Shown here piece after piece: positions 17,078 to 24,001 of a DNA stretch of 43,179 nucleotides. Numbering within the stretch: position 1 is the first letter of the stretch; every line of letters begins with the position of its first letter. Source of the DNA: Bacteroidales bacterium (GTDB lineage: Bacteria > Bacteroidota > Bacteroidia > Bacteroidales > UBA932); the NCBI GenBank assembly GCA_016281435.1, contig JAEEIQ010000010.1, positions 1 through 43,179 of the forward strand, given 5' to 3'. The translations under genes and the position numbers were made by a program. The notes under the pieces were generated by a model. It was not told where the DNA came from. It ran no database searches and saw only the letters and a list, made by a program, of their open reading frames with translations.

Positions 17078-18730
17078 TTATTCCGGCTTGTAACTGTCTT
17101 TCAGGGAAACCGTCTTGTTGAAGACGGGTTCTTCCTCCGTGCTGTCCTTGTCCTTGATATAATAACCCGTGCGCTCGAATTGGACGGCGATGCCCGATCC
17201 GTCATCGAGGAGCGCAGGCTCTGCATAACCGGTCCCGTAAGTAAGGGACTCGGGATTGAGATAGTCCTTGTAGTCCTTATCCTCGGGGACCTGGCTCATG
17301 TCAGCCAGCGTGAACAGGCGGTCGTAGTTGCGGAGGGTTATCTTTCTCGCGTGAGGTACGGACACCCAGTGAATGGTGCCCTTTACGGAGCGCCACTCCC
17401 CTGCTCCGGGGCGAGTGGACGGATCGTAGCTGCACTTCAGCTCGACGACATTGCCGTCGGCATCCTTCACGACTTCCTCGCACTTGATGATGTAGGTATA
17501 CTTCAGGCGCACCTCCCCGCCGGGTTTCAGGCGGAAGAACTTGTGCGGAGCGTCCTCCATGAAGTCGGAACGTTCGATAAGGAGGCTCCCGGTGAAGGGA
17601 ACCTTGCGCGATGCTCCTTCCGGCTCTGCAGGATTCAGCGGGCAGTCGAACCATTCCACCTTGCCCTCCGGCCAGTCAAGCAGGGTCAGGCGGACAGGGT
17701 CCTGGACGACCATGTATCGGTTCGAACGGGCGTTCAGGTCCTGGCGCACGCACCATTCGAGAAGCTGTATGTCCATGAGCTGGTCCCTCTTGCTGACGCC
17801 TATCTTGTCACAGAACATCTTAAGGGCCTCGGCCGTGTACCCGCGCCTGCGGACTCCGCAGAGCGTCGGCATCCTCGGATCGTCCCACCCTGCGACTAAG
17901 CCTTTCTGGACGAGTTCGAGAAGCTTGCGCTTGCTCATCAACGTATATGTAAGATTCAGCCGCGCAAATTCGTACTGATGCGAAGGGAAGATTCCGAGCG
18001 TCTCGATGAACCAGTCGTAAAGGGGACGGTGGACGTCGAACTCGAGGGTACAGATGGAATGCGTGATGTGCTCGATCGAGTCGCACTGCCCGTGCGTGTA
18101 ATCATACATGGGATATATGCACCATTTGTCGCCCGTACGGTGATGGCTGGCGTGCTTGATCCTGTAGAGGATGGGGTCGCGGAACATCATGTTGGGATGC
18201 GCCATGTCAATCTTTGCGCGGAGCACCTTCTCCCCGTCGGCATACTTGCCGTCCTTCATCTCACGGAAAAGCCGCAGGTTCTCTTCCGGCGTACGGTTCC
18301 TCCAGGGGCTGTCCTTGCCCGGGGTTTCGACCGTGCCGCGGTTGATGCGCATCTCTTCTACCGTCTGGTCGTCGACATATGCAAGTCCCCTTCGGATAAG
18401 GTCTTCGGCCCACTCGTAGAGCTGGTCGAAATAATCCGAAGCGTAGAGTTCCTTTTCCCATTCGAAGCCCATCCAGCGGATGTCTTCCTTTATTGCGTCA
18501 ACATACTCCGTATCTTCCTTGGTCGGGTTGGTATCATCGTAACGGAGGTTGGTCTTGCCTCCATATTTCTGCGCCAGTCCGAAATTGATACACAGGCTCT
18601 TGGCGTGTCCTAAATGAAGATATCCGTTAGGTTCCGGAGGAAAGCGGGTCAATATGCTTTCGCACTTTCCGCTCTTGAGGTCATCCTCTATGATCTCTTC
18701 CAGAAAATTAAGTTTCTTGGGTTCTTCCAT
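17078..18730 (-). CDS. glnS: glutaminyl-tRNA synthetase
   Basis: 550 aa class I synthetase, normal length for GlnRS. The HIGH motif is HLGH (residues 39-42) inside RFPPEPNGYLHLGHAKS, and the KMSKS-equivalent is LMSKRK (264-269), the form typical of GlnRS. The C-terminal beta-barrel anticodon domains are complete (conserved GTIHWVS near residue 444). It charges tRNA-Gln directly with glutamine; in bacteria this enzyme is limited to some groups, including Bacteroidota. The gene is divergent from yicC through a palindromic promoter and convergent with the ROK gene with zero spacing. Confidence 0.97.
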   Translation of the reverse strand: MEEPKKLNFLEEIIEDDLKSGKCESILTRFPPEPNGYLHLGHAKSLCINFGLAQKYGGKTNLRYDDTNPTKEDTEYVDAIKEDIRWMGFEWEKELYASDYFDQLYEWAEDLIRRGLAYVDDQTVEEMRINRGTVETPGKDSPWRNRTPEENLRLFREMKDGKYADGEKVLRAKIDMAHPNMMFRDPILYRIKHASHHRTGDKWCIYPMYDYTHGQCDSIEHITHSICTLEFDVHRPLYDWFIETLGIFPSHQYEFARLNLTYTLMSKRKLLELVQKGLVAGWDDPRMPTLCGVRRRGYTAEALKMFCDKIGVSKRDQLMDIQLLEWCVRQDLNARSNRYMVVQDPVRLTLLDWPEGKVEWFDCPLNPAEPEGASRKVPFTGSLLIERSDFMEDAPHKFFRLKPGGEVRLKYTYIIKCEEVVKDADGNVVELKCSYDPSTRPGAGEWRSVKGTIHWVSVPHARKITLRNYDRLFTLADMSQVPEDKDYKDYLNPESLTYGTGYAEPALLDDGSGIAVQFERTGYYIKDKDSTEEEPVFNKTVSLKDSYKPE

Positions 18731-18752
18731 GTTCAGAAGCAGTTTTGAAATG

Positions 18753-18760
18753 CAAAAGTA
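18753..18760 (-). promoter_or_regulatory. -7 promoter box for glnS
   Basis: The minus strand reads TACTTTTG (exact TAnnTTTG), 23 nt before the glnS ATG. No clear -33 element. Confidence 0.6.
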
Positions 18761-18772
18761 ATAATAATTCCG

Positions 18773-18780
18773 TACTTTTG
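18773..18780 (+). promoter_or_regulatory. -7 promoter box for yicC
   Basis: TACTTTTG (exact TAnnTTTG), 24 nt before the ATG at 18804. It lies 12 bp from the oppositely directed glnS box, so RNA polymerase could hardly occupy both promoters at once. Confidence 0.6.
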
Positions 18781-18803
18781 CACTGAGATTGAAACCAAAG
18801 CCA

Positions 18804-19694
18804 ATGATTAAATCGATGACAGGCTACGGACGGGGCGAAGCCGTCCTGGCAAACGGAAAGATGACAGTGGAGATCCGCTCCCTGAACGGAAAAAATGCGG
18901 ACATTTCCTTGAAGACCTCCCTTATCCCCAAGGACAAGGAACTGGGTATCAGGAAGATGCTCGCAGACAGGCTGCGCCGCGGCACAATCGACCTGTTCAT
19001 AACCTGGGAGCCCGCCCCCGGCCAGTCTTCGAGGAATATCGACGCGGAAGCCGTGCGGGACTACTACAACCAGATCCTCCGGATCCGCGACAGCCTCCCC
19101 GGCTTCTCTAGTGCGGACGGGCGCGAAAACGAAGAGGTCCTGGCCTCGGTGCTGCGTTTCCCCGAAATCCTGGAAGCCAGGAAGAACGAACTTGTTGGCG
19201 AAGCTGAATGGCCCGCCCTCGAAAAGGCTATCAACGATGCTGTCGACATGCTGGATTCTTTCCGTTCGACGGAAGGCGCCGTCCTCTACAAGGATGTCAC
19301 CGGTCGCATCGCCACTATCCTGTCCCTGTACGACGAAGTTGAATCCTATGCCGGCGAGCGCATCGAGGCCGTGAAGGCGAGGATCATCAAGGCTGCGGCT
19401 GACCTGCAGGTAAAGATGGATGCGGAACGTTTCGAGCAGGAAATGATATTCTATCTTGAGAAGTTGGACATCAACGAAGAAACCGTACGTCTCCGCCAGC
19501 ATTGCCGCTACTTCATGGACACCATAGATTCGGAAGCCGAACCTGGCAAGAAACTCGGTTTCATAATCCAGGAAATGGGCCGCGAAATCAACACCACGGG
19601 ATCGAAGGCCAATCACGCCGGCATCCAGAAGTGCGTCGTAAAGATGAAGGACGAGCTCGAGAAGATACGCGAGCAGAGCATGAACATACTCTAG
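18804..19694 (+). CDS. yicC: YicC/YloC-family endoribonuclease
   Basis: 296 aa, the family's normal length. The start MIKSMTGYGRGE is the family hallmark and fixes the ATG at 18804 over the TTG at 18789. The C-terminal DUF1732-type region has HCxYFMDTIDSEAEPGKKLGFIIQEMGREINTTGSKAN, here quoted only in part: GKKLGFIIQEMGREINT is the recognisable core. Members are RNA endonucleases that take part in RNA turnover and stationary-phase survival. The gene usually precedes gmk in other bacteria; here gmk is absent and a convergent L,D-transpeptidase follows. The two stop codons share the palindrome CTAG, read as TAG on both strands. Confidence 0.92.
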   Translation: MIKSMTGYGRGEAVLANGKMTVEIRSLNGKNADISLKTSLIPKDKELGIRKMLADRLRRGTIDLFITWEPAPGQSSRNIDAEAVRDYYNQILRIRDSLPGFSSADGRENEEVLASVLRFPEILEARKNELVGEAEWPALEKAINDAVDMLDSFRSTEGAVLYKDVTGRIATILSLYDEVESYAGERIEAVKARIIKAAADLQVKMDAERFEQEMIFYLEKLDINEETVRLRQHCRYFMDTIDSEAEPGKKLGFIIQEMGREINTTGSKANHAGIQKCVVKMKDELEKIREQSMNIL

Positions 19695-20329
19695 TCCGCC
19701 GGATGGATGCTGACGCGCATGCCGCGCCCCCCGCGCCTCAGTATCGTTTCCATAAGTTCCCTGTCCACGGCGACACAGCCGCCAGTCCATGTCTTCGCCC
19801 CCTTGCAATGAAGGAAGATGGCGGAGCCGGCAGGATAGATACGTTCCGTGTTGTACGCTATCTCAAGGCCGTAATAATACTCGGGAACCGTCGCGTACAT
19901 ATCCTCCCCGGTCAGCCTGATTCCGGTGCCGACAGTATCCACTATGGTATTGTACCAGGGGCCCTCGCTGTCGCATGCGATTATCCCGGGATGCAGCTGG
20001 AGATAATCCATCTCCGTATCTCCGAAAGGAGGGATACCGAAGGCCGTGCCGGTTCCGAAATCACCTTCCGGGGTCATGGCATCGCCTTCCCGGGTCTTCC
20101 CGAGGCCGTTCCTGCCTATGTATGCATCCCCTTCCGCGAACTTGCGCAGCTTTCCGGACACGCCCCGCGTATAAAAGAAAACCCGGGCGTCGGATCCCTC
20201 CATGCAGCGGACCTCCAGAAAAGAAGTGATTCCGGGATCGGCCCCGGCTTCGGCAAGGCGCCGGTCCCACGGCGAACGGCAGCCCGAAACTACGAGAAGG
20301 GCGGCAAGCAAGACGGCGAGTGTTTTCAC
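19691..20329 (-). CDS. L,D-transpeptidase-family lipoprotein
   Basis: 212 aa. The start codon is GTG (20329), overlapping the stop of the upstream GNAT gene as GTGA; no nearby ATG fits. It has a lipoprotein signal with lipobox VSGC (Cys17). The YkuD catalytic motif is at the C-terminus: His174 in FLHCKG and Cys185 in TGGCVAV. L,D-transpeptidases form 3-3 cross-links in peptidoglycan or attach proteins to it, and some hydrolyse such bonds. The family branch resembles the short YafK/COG3786-type group. It is anchored to a membrane facing the periplasm. It is convergent with yicC (4-nt overlap). Confidence 0.85.
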   Translation of the reverse strand: MKTLAVLLAALLVVSGCRSPWDRRLAEAGADPGITSFLEVRCMEGSDARVFFYTRGVSGKLRKFAEGDAYIGRNGLGKTREGDAMTPEGDFGTGTAFGIPPFGDTEMDYLQLHPGIIACDSEGPWYNTIVDTVGTGIRLTGEDMYATVPEYYYGLEIAYNTERIYPAGSAIFLHCKGAKTWTGGCVAVDRELMETILRRGGRGMRVSIHPAD

Positions 20330-20841
20330 AGGTCTATCCCCATTATATAGTCATTCATATAAAAGCCATGCCCTATCGGGAAGTCACCGCTGCGGACCTT
20401 CCGCATCCCGAGATGCTCGTAGAAACCGAGGGACGGATTGTTGCGGTTGACGTTGAGCTCCATCCGCGGATGGTCCGGGGAAATGCTCCGGATGCAGTCC
20501 GCGACCGCCTCGAAGAGCCTGCGGCCAAGGCCTTTGCCCTTTTCGGACGGCAGGATGTATATCTTCTCCAGATGGAAAAGGTCCCGTCCGTCACCGGTGA
20601 GGCCCTCCTTGCGGAAAGACGCATAGCCGCGGTCCCCGGCAAGCAGATACCGGTGTCCGAGACGGCACATCTGGTCTTCGAGGCTGCTTTCGGAATACAT
20701 CCAGTCCATCATGTATTCCAGCTGCTCCGGGGAAAGTATATGCCGGTAGGTATGCCGGAAAGCAATTTCGGCGATTGAACGTATCAGGGGAATGTCCTCC
20801 GTCGAGGCTATGCGGATCTCCGCCAGGGAATCATTTTTCAT
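20326..20841 (-). CDS. GNAT-family N-acetyltransferase
   Basis: 171 aa from the ATG at 20841. The upstream open frame is not homologous and contains the promoter. The acetyl-CoA-binding motif A is LEKIYILPSEKGKGLGRRL (Q/RxxGxG form: EKGKGLG), and motif B is NPSLGFYEHLGMRK, typical of RimI-like and small-molecule acetyltransferases. The acceptor substrate is unknown. It is the first gene of a two-gene run with the L,D-transpeptidase (4-nt GTGA overlap) and divergent from the nitroreductase gene. Its predicted promoter lies so close that the mRNA would begin at the ATG. Confidence 0.88.
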   Translation of the reverse strand: MKNDSLAEIRIASTEDIPLIRSIAEIAFRHTYRHILSPEQLEYMMDWMYSESSLEDQMCRLGHRYLLAGDRGYASFRKEGLTGDGRDLFHLEKIYILPSEKGKGLGRRLFEAVADCIRSISPDHPRMELNVNRNNPSLGFYEHLGMRKVRSGDFPIGHGFYMNDYIMGIDL

Positions 20842-20844
20842 ATC

Positions 20845-20852
20845 CAAAAATA
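20845..20852 (-). promoter_or_regulatory. -7 promoter box for GNAT/L,D-transpeptidase
   Basis: The minus strand reads TATTTTTG (exact TAnnTTTG). Its last base is 4 nt from the A of the ATG at 20841, the distance at which transcription would start on the ATG itself. Confidence 0.5.
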
Positions 20853-20873
20853 AGAAAAAATGACCGAAAACAT

Positions 20874-20881
20874 TATATTTG
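20874..20881 (+). promoter_or_regulatory. -7 promoter box for nitroreductase-sialidase
   Basis: TATATTTG (exact TAnnTTTG), 20 nt before the ATG at 20901; divergent from the box at 20845-20852. Confidence 0.6.
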
Positions 20882-20900
20882 TGGAAAAAGAACCCACATA

Positions 20901-21536
20901 ATGAAGCCATCGAACATCATATCATGCATCCTGCTCTCAGGTGCGGTCCTTTCGGGATGCAACGGAAGTGCAGTTACTGCCGAAAACGAAGAAAACGCCG
21001 TGATCAGCGCAATCATGTCCCGCCGTTCCATACGGAAATACCAGGACAAGGCGGTGCCCCGCGAACTGCTTCAGAAGGTAGCCGAGTGCGGGATCCACGC
21101 ACCCAACGCCATGAACGCCCAGAGATGGGCCGTCCGCATCGTGGACAGCCCCGAGTACATTGACGCCGTTACGAAGCTGTTTCAGAAGAAGAATCCAGAA
21201 CTAGCAGCCAGGAACACTTATTTCAAGAACGTGTTCCGCAATGCACCGGCGATCATCTGCGTCGGTGGCGAGGATGCCGCCTTCACCCAGATCGACTGCG
21301 GCCTGATGGGGCAGAACATGATGCTCGCAGCATACTCCCTCGGCCTCGGGACATGCTGCCTCGGCGGCCCCGTCGGCTTCCTGACGACCGAGCCTGAAGC
21401 AAGGCCGTTCCTCGACGCGTTGCAGCTTCCCGAAGGCTACAAGTTGTACTATATCCTCGCTATAGGATGGCCCGAAGAAGAGCCTGCACCGCGTCCGAGA
21501 GATCTTTCGAAAATACAATTCGTAGATTTCAAATAA
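20901..21536 (+). CDS. exported nitroreductase-like lipoprotein
   Basis: 211 aa from the ATG at 20901, which gives a clean lipoprotein signal (hydrophobic core, lipobox LSGC, Cys20). The rest is a nitroreductase-fold flavoprotein. The FMN-phosphate motif is RRSIRKY (41-47), then APNAMNAQRW, LGLGTCCLGGP and the C-terminal GWPEEEPAPRPRD loop; all FMN-binding segments look intact. Cytosolic relatives are NAD(P)H-dependent FMN reductases of nitro compounds or quinones. A lipidated form would work outside the cytoplasm, where no NADPH is expected, so cofactor and electron source are open questions. The stop and the next ATG share a base (TAATG), coupling it to the sialidase. Confidence 0.85.
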   Translation: MKPSNIISCILLSGAVLSGCNGSAVTAENEENAVISAIMSRRSIRKYQDKAVPRELLQKVAECGIHAPNAMNAQRWAVRIVDSPEYIDAVTKLFQKKNPELAARNTYFKNVFRNAPAIICVGGEDAAFTQIDCGLMGQNMMLAAYSLGLGTCCLGGPVGFLTTEPEARPFLDALQLPEGYKLYYILAIGWPEEEPAPRPRDLSKIQFVDFK

Positions 21537-22675
21537 TGAAGATTCCCGCTGTTGCCGTCCTTTTTTCCGTCGTCATCGCCTTTTCGTGCTCGAGCATGAA
21601 GCGCGATTACTGCACGACTGTCTTCGCCCAGGGTGACGACGGATGCAATTATTACAGGATCCCTGCAATGGCCCTCGACCATGAAGGGAATATCGTAATA
21701 GCCGCCGACCGGCGCTACGAAACATGGAAGGACCTCGGATTCAGGCCCACCTCCATAGACGTGACCGTCAGCCGGAGCACGGACGGGGGCCGGACCTGGT
21801 CGCCCCAGAACATCATAGCCCGGGGTGATACCGCGTCAGTGCGCAGTTTCGGTTTCGGGGATCCGGCGCTGCTGCGTTCCGGCGACGGAAAACTGTTCTG
21901 CCTGATGGCCTGCGGAAAGGAACCCTGCTGGAAAGCGATGCGCCATGTCGCAGTCTGCGAAAGTGCCGACGGGGGCGTCACCTGGACGGCGCCTCGCTTT
22001 ATCCCCCTGCCGGAACCCGGCTACACCGGCGGTTTCGTAACTTCCGGATGCGGATTGACGGCTCCCGACGGAACCATGCTGGCTGCAATCAGCTTGTACC
22101 CGGAAAAAGGCATCCCCGGGATGAGGATGAGCGCCGGCAACGCGGAAGTCCATCTCATATACTCTGAAGACGGCGGCGAAAACTGGAAAGTCAGCCCTTC
22201 CACGGCATACCTCGGAGGAAACGAATCGAAGCTGGTGCTCCTTCGCAACGGAAGCCTGATGATCAGTTCACGGACCAGGAACGGCGTCCGGGGATTTAAC
22301 ACGGCCGCCAGGTCTGCGGACGGGTCATGGGAATGGGGCAGGCAGTGGGTCAGCGGTACATTGAGGCCAAACGCCTGCAACGCGGACATCATCCGGTTCA
22401 ACGACAAAGTCCTGCTGCACAGCTATGTAAGGGATCTTAAAACCCGGCAGGATCTTTCCCTTGCCGCCAGCACGGACGAAGGCCACACGTGGTTCGACAT
22501 ACTCACCATACAGCCGGAAGCCTCGGCTTATTCCACCATGGTACTCCTTCCCGGAGGGGACCTCGGGATCCTATATGAAGACGGATCGAAAAGTACCGAC
22601 GATGGCTATGACCTGGTCTTCAGGCGCATTTCCGCGCGGACGGTCAAGAAGGCGCTCGCCGCTCAGCGCAGGTAA
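21536..22675 (+). CDS. exo-alpha-sialidase (GH33-like) lipoprotein
   Basis: 379 aa. Signal peptide with a lipobox-like IAFSC (Cys18). The RIP motif YYRIPAM places the first triad Arg at residue 41. Asp-boxes of the form S-x-D-G-G-x-T-W are visible (STDGGRTW, SADGGVTW, SEDGGENW, STDEGHTW), marking a six-bladed sialidase propeller. Segments holding the other catalytic parts are recognisable: the acid/base region RRYETWKDLG, SSRTRNG for a second Arg, and AYSTMVLLPGGDLGILYE for the nucleophilic Tyr. It releases terminal sialic acids from host glycans at the cell surface. It is coupled to the nitroreductase-like gene upstream and convergent (13-nt overlap) with a CE7 acetyl esterase. Confidence 0.87.
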   Translation: MKIPAVAVLFSVVIAFSCSSMKRDYCTTVFAQGDDGCNYYRIPAMALDHEGNIVIAADRRYETWKDLGFRPTSIDVTVSRSTDGGRTWSPQNIIARGDTASVRSFGFGDPALLRSGDGKLFCLMACGKEPCWKAMRHVAVCESADGGVTWTAPRFIPLPEPGYTGGFVTSGCGLTAPDGTMLAAISLYPEKGIPGMRMSAGNAEVHLIYSEDGGENWKVSPSTAYLGGNESKLVLLRNGSLMISSRTRNGVRGFNTAARSADGSWEWGRQWVSGTLRPNACNADIIRFNDKVLLHSYVRDLKTRQDLSLAASTDEGHTWFDILTIQPEASAYSTMVLLPGGDLGILYEDGSKSTDDGYDLVFRRISARTVKKALAAQRR

Positions 22676-23994
22676 TCCGCTATGAACTGAAGGCGGCTTT
22701 CCTCGACCGTAGCCCGCCACAGATGTCTCTGCTCCTCTGTCATCGCCATAAGGCTGCCGTGAGTGCGGTAAGGAAAGGTATGCAGTTCCTTCCTGGAGCA
22801 GGTCGACGCATTGTATCCGCCTATCACGCATGCCGGAGGGCAGGTGAAGTCGACAAGACCGGCCTCGAGCCACAGCGACGCCTTGGTAAGACGGAGGAAA
22901 TTAGCAGCATCGTAGTAAGGGATCAATTTCATCACAGGATGGTCCTTGCCGTATTTTTCCACAAAACGCGGAGTACACGAACGACGGGCCGGATCTACCT
23001 CGAGCGCCATGTCGAGGAAACCGGGCTCCGAGAGCGCGATGGCCTTGACCCTCTTGTCCATCCCGGCAATGGCGGCACCCTGGAAACCTCCCTGGCTGGC
23101 TCCGGTGACAATGACCCTCTTGCCGTCCCACTCCTTCAGGGAGCAAAGGTAGTCAAGGGCCCGCTGGTCACGCATGAGCATGCCGTGATAATAGAAATCG
23201 GCATGGTTGTCGGCAGCAGAAAGCAGATATCCCTTGAGGGTGGTACGTTCAAGTTCCTCATAATACTCCTGAGGCATGTCGTCCCTGTAGCCATGGGCGT
23301 TGATGTCAAGGGCAATAGCTCCATTCCCCATCCTTGCATACCTCAGGGCGTTATCAACGCTGGCCCTGTTGCCGGGGCGGCTGACGCCGGCGGAATGCAC
23401 GAACATAAGTATGGGAAGGCTCTTGCGCGGAGCATTCTTGGGCATCACGAGGATACCCCTCGCAGGAAGGACCGAAGGGACATTTATCTCCAGGGCGTAA
23501 GCAACGTAAGCGGCGCTGTCGGAGGGCGGAACCGGAAGCGGAGTCAGCACAGGATGGGCTGGGACCTTCCTCAGCGCGGCAATCTCCTTTTTCCAGAAGG
23601 AACGCATGTCGGAAGGCACTTTCATGACAGGACGGAAATCCTGGGGACTGCAGACTGCACCCGCGTCGTGGAACGCCTTGGGATTTCCGGGAGGATAGAG
23701 CCTGAATATCACGGACGAGGGGCTGCCGGGTATGATACGGAACAGTTCGCTCTCCCCTTCCGGGATGACTATTCGCCCCGGAGATAGTTCCTTCGACACG
23801 ACGCCGTTGATGAGGACCTCGGCGACGGCTTCCACGGACCTGTCCGACTTCGTCTTGAAAACCATTTCCTCGCCCTTGGCATAGATGCCGTCCTCATGGT
23901 CCGAGAAGACCACGGGAAGTTTCACCTGCTGGCCTGAAAGGGGCAGGACTGCAGCGCATAGCAGCGAAAGCAGAAGCAATCTCTTGATATTCAT
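22663..23994 (-). CDS. CE7-family acetyl esterase (acetylxylan esterase/cephalosporin-C deacetylase-like)
   Basis: 443 aa with a signal peptide (about residues 1-21), an N-terminal beta-sandwich-like region of about 110 residues, and a CE7 alpha/beta hydrolase domain (about 115-443). The triad is visible: Ser300 in TGASQGG, Asp382 in GLVDFTCPP, His412 in YRTHG. CE7 enzymes remove acetyl groups from sugars. The natural substrate cannot be read; acetylated hemicellulose oligosaccharides are usual. The convergent sialidase makes O-acetylated sialic acid a speculative alternative. It lies 7 nt downstream of glnN on the same strand and has no promoter of its own that I can see. Confidence 0.87.
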   Translation of the reverse strand: MNIKRLLLLSLLCAAVLPLSGQQVKLPVVFSDHEDGIYAKGEEMVFKTKSDRSVEAVAEVLINGVVSKELSPGRIVIPEGESELFRIIPGSPSSVIFRLYPPGNPKAFHDAGAVCSPQDFRPVMKVPSDMRSFWKKEIAALRKVPAHPVLTPLPVPPSDSAAYVAYALEINVPSVLPARGILVMPKNAPRKSLPILMFVHSAGVSRPGNRASVDNALRYARMGNGAIALDINAHGYRDDMPQEYYEELERTTLKGYLLSAADNHADFYYHGMLMRDQRALDYLCSLKEWDGKRVIVTGASQGGFQGAAIAGMDKRVKAIALSEPGFLDMALEVDPARRSCTPRFVEKYGKDHPVMKLIPYYDAANFLRLTKASLWLEAGLVDFTCPPACVIGGYNASTCSRKELHTFPYRTHGSLMAMTEEQRHLWRATVEESRLQFIADYLR

Positions 23995-24001
23995 GACTCA
24001 A

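Larger units (their letters stand above)
18751..18782. repeat. perfect palindrome forming the glnS/yicC divergent promoter
   Basis: TGCAAAAGTA (18751-18760) and TACTTTTGCA (18773-18782) are exact reverse complements with a 12-bp centre. Arm length and centre length are the same as at 15840-15871, but the sequence differs. Each arm holds a TACTTTTG -7 box. Confidence 0.7.

Noticed and set aside
18708..19808. 366-codon open frame antisense to yicC
   Set aside because: It spans the palindromic promoter and opposes a clear family member; there is no independent evidence.
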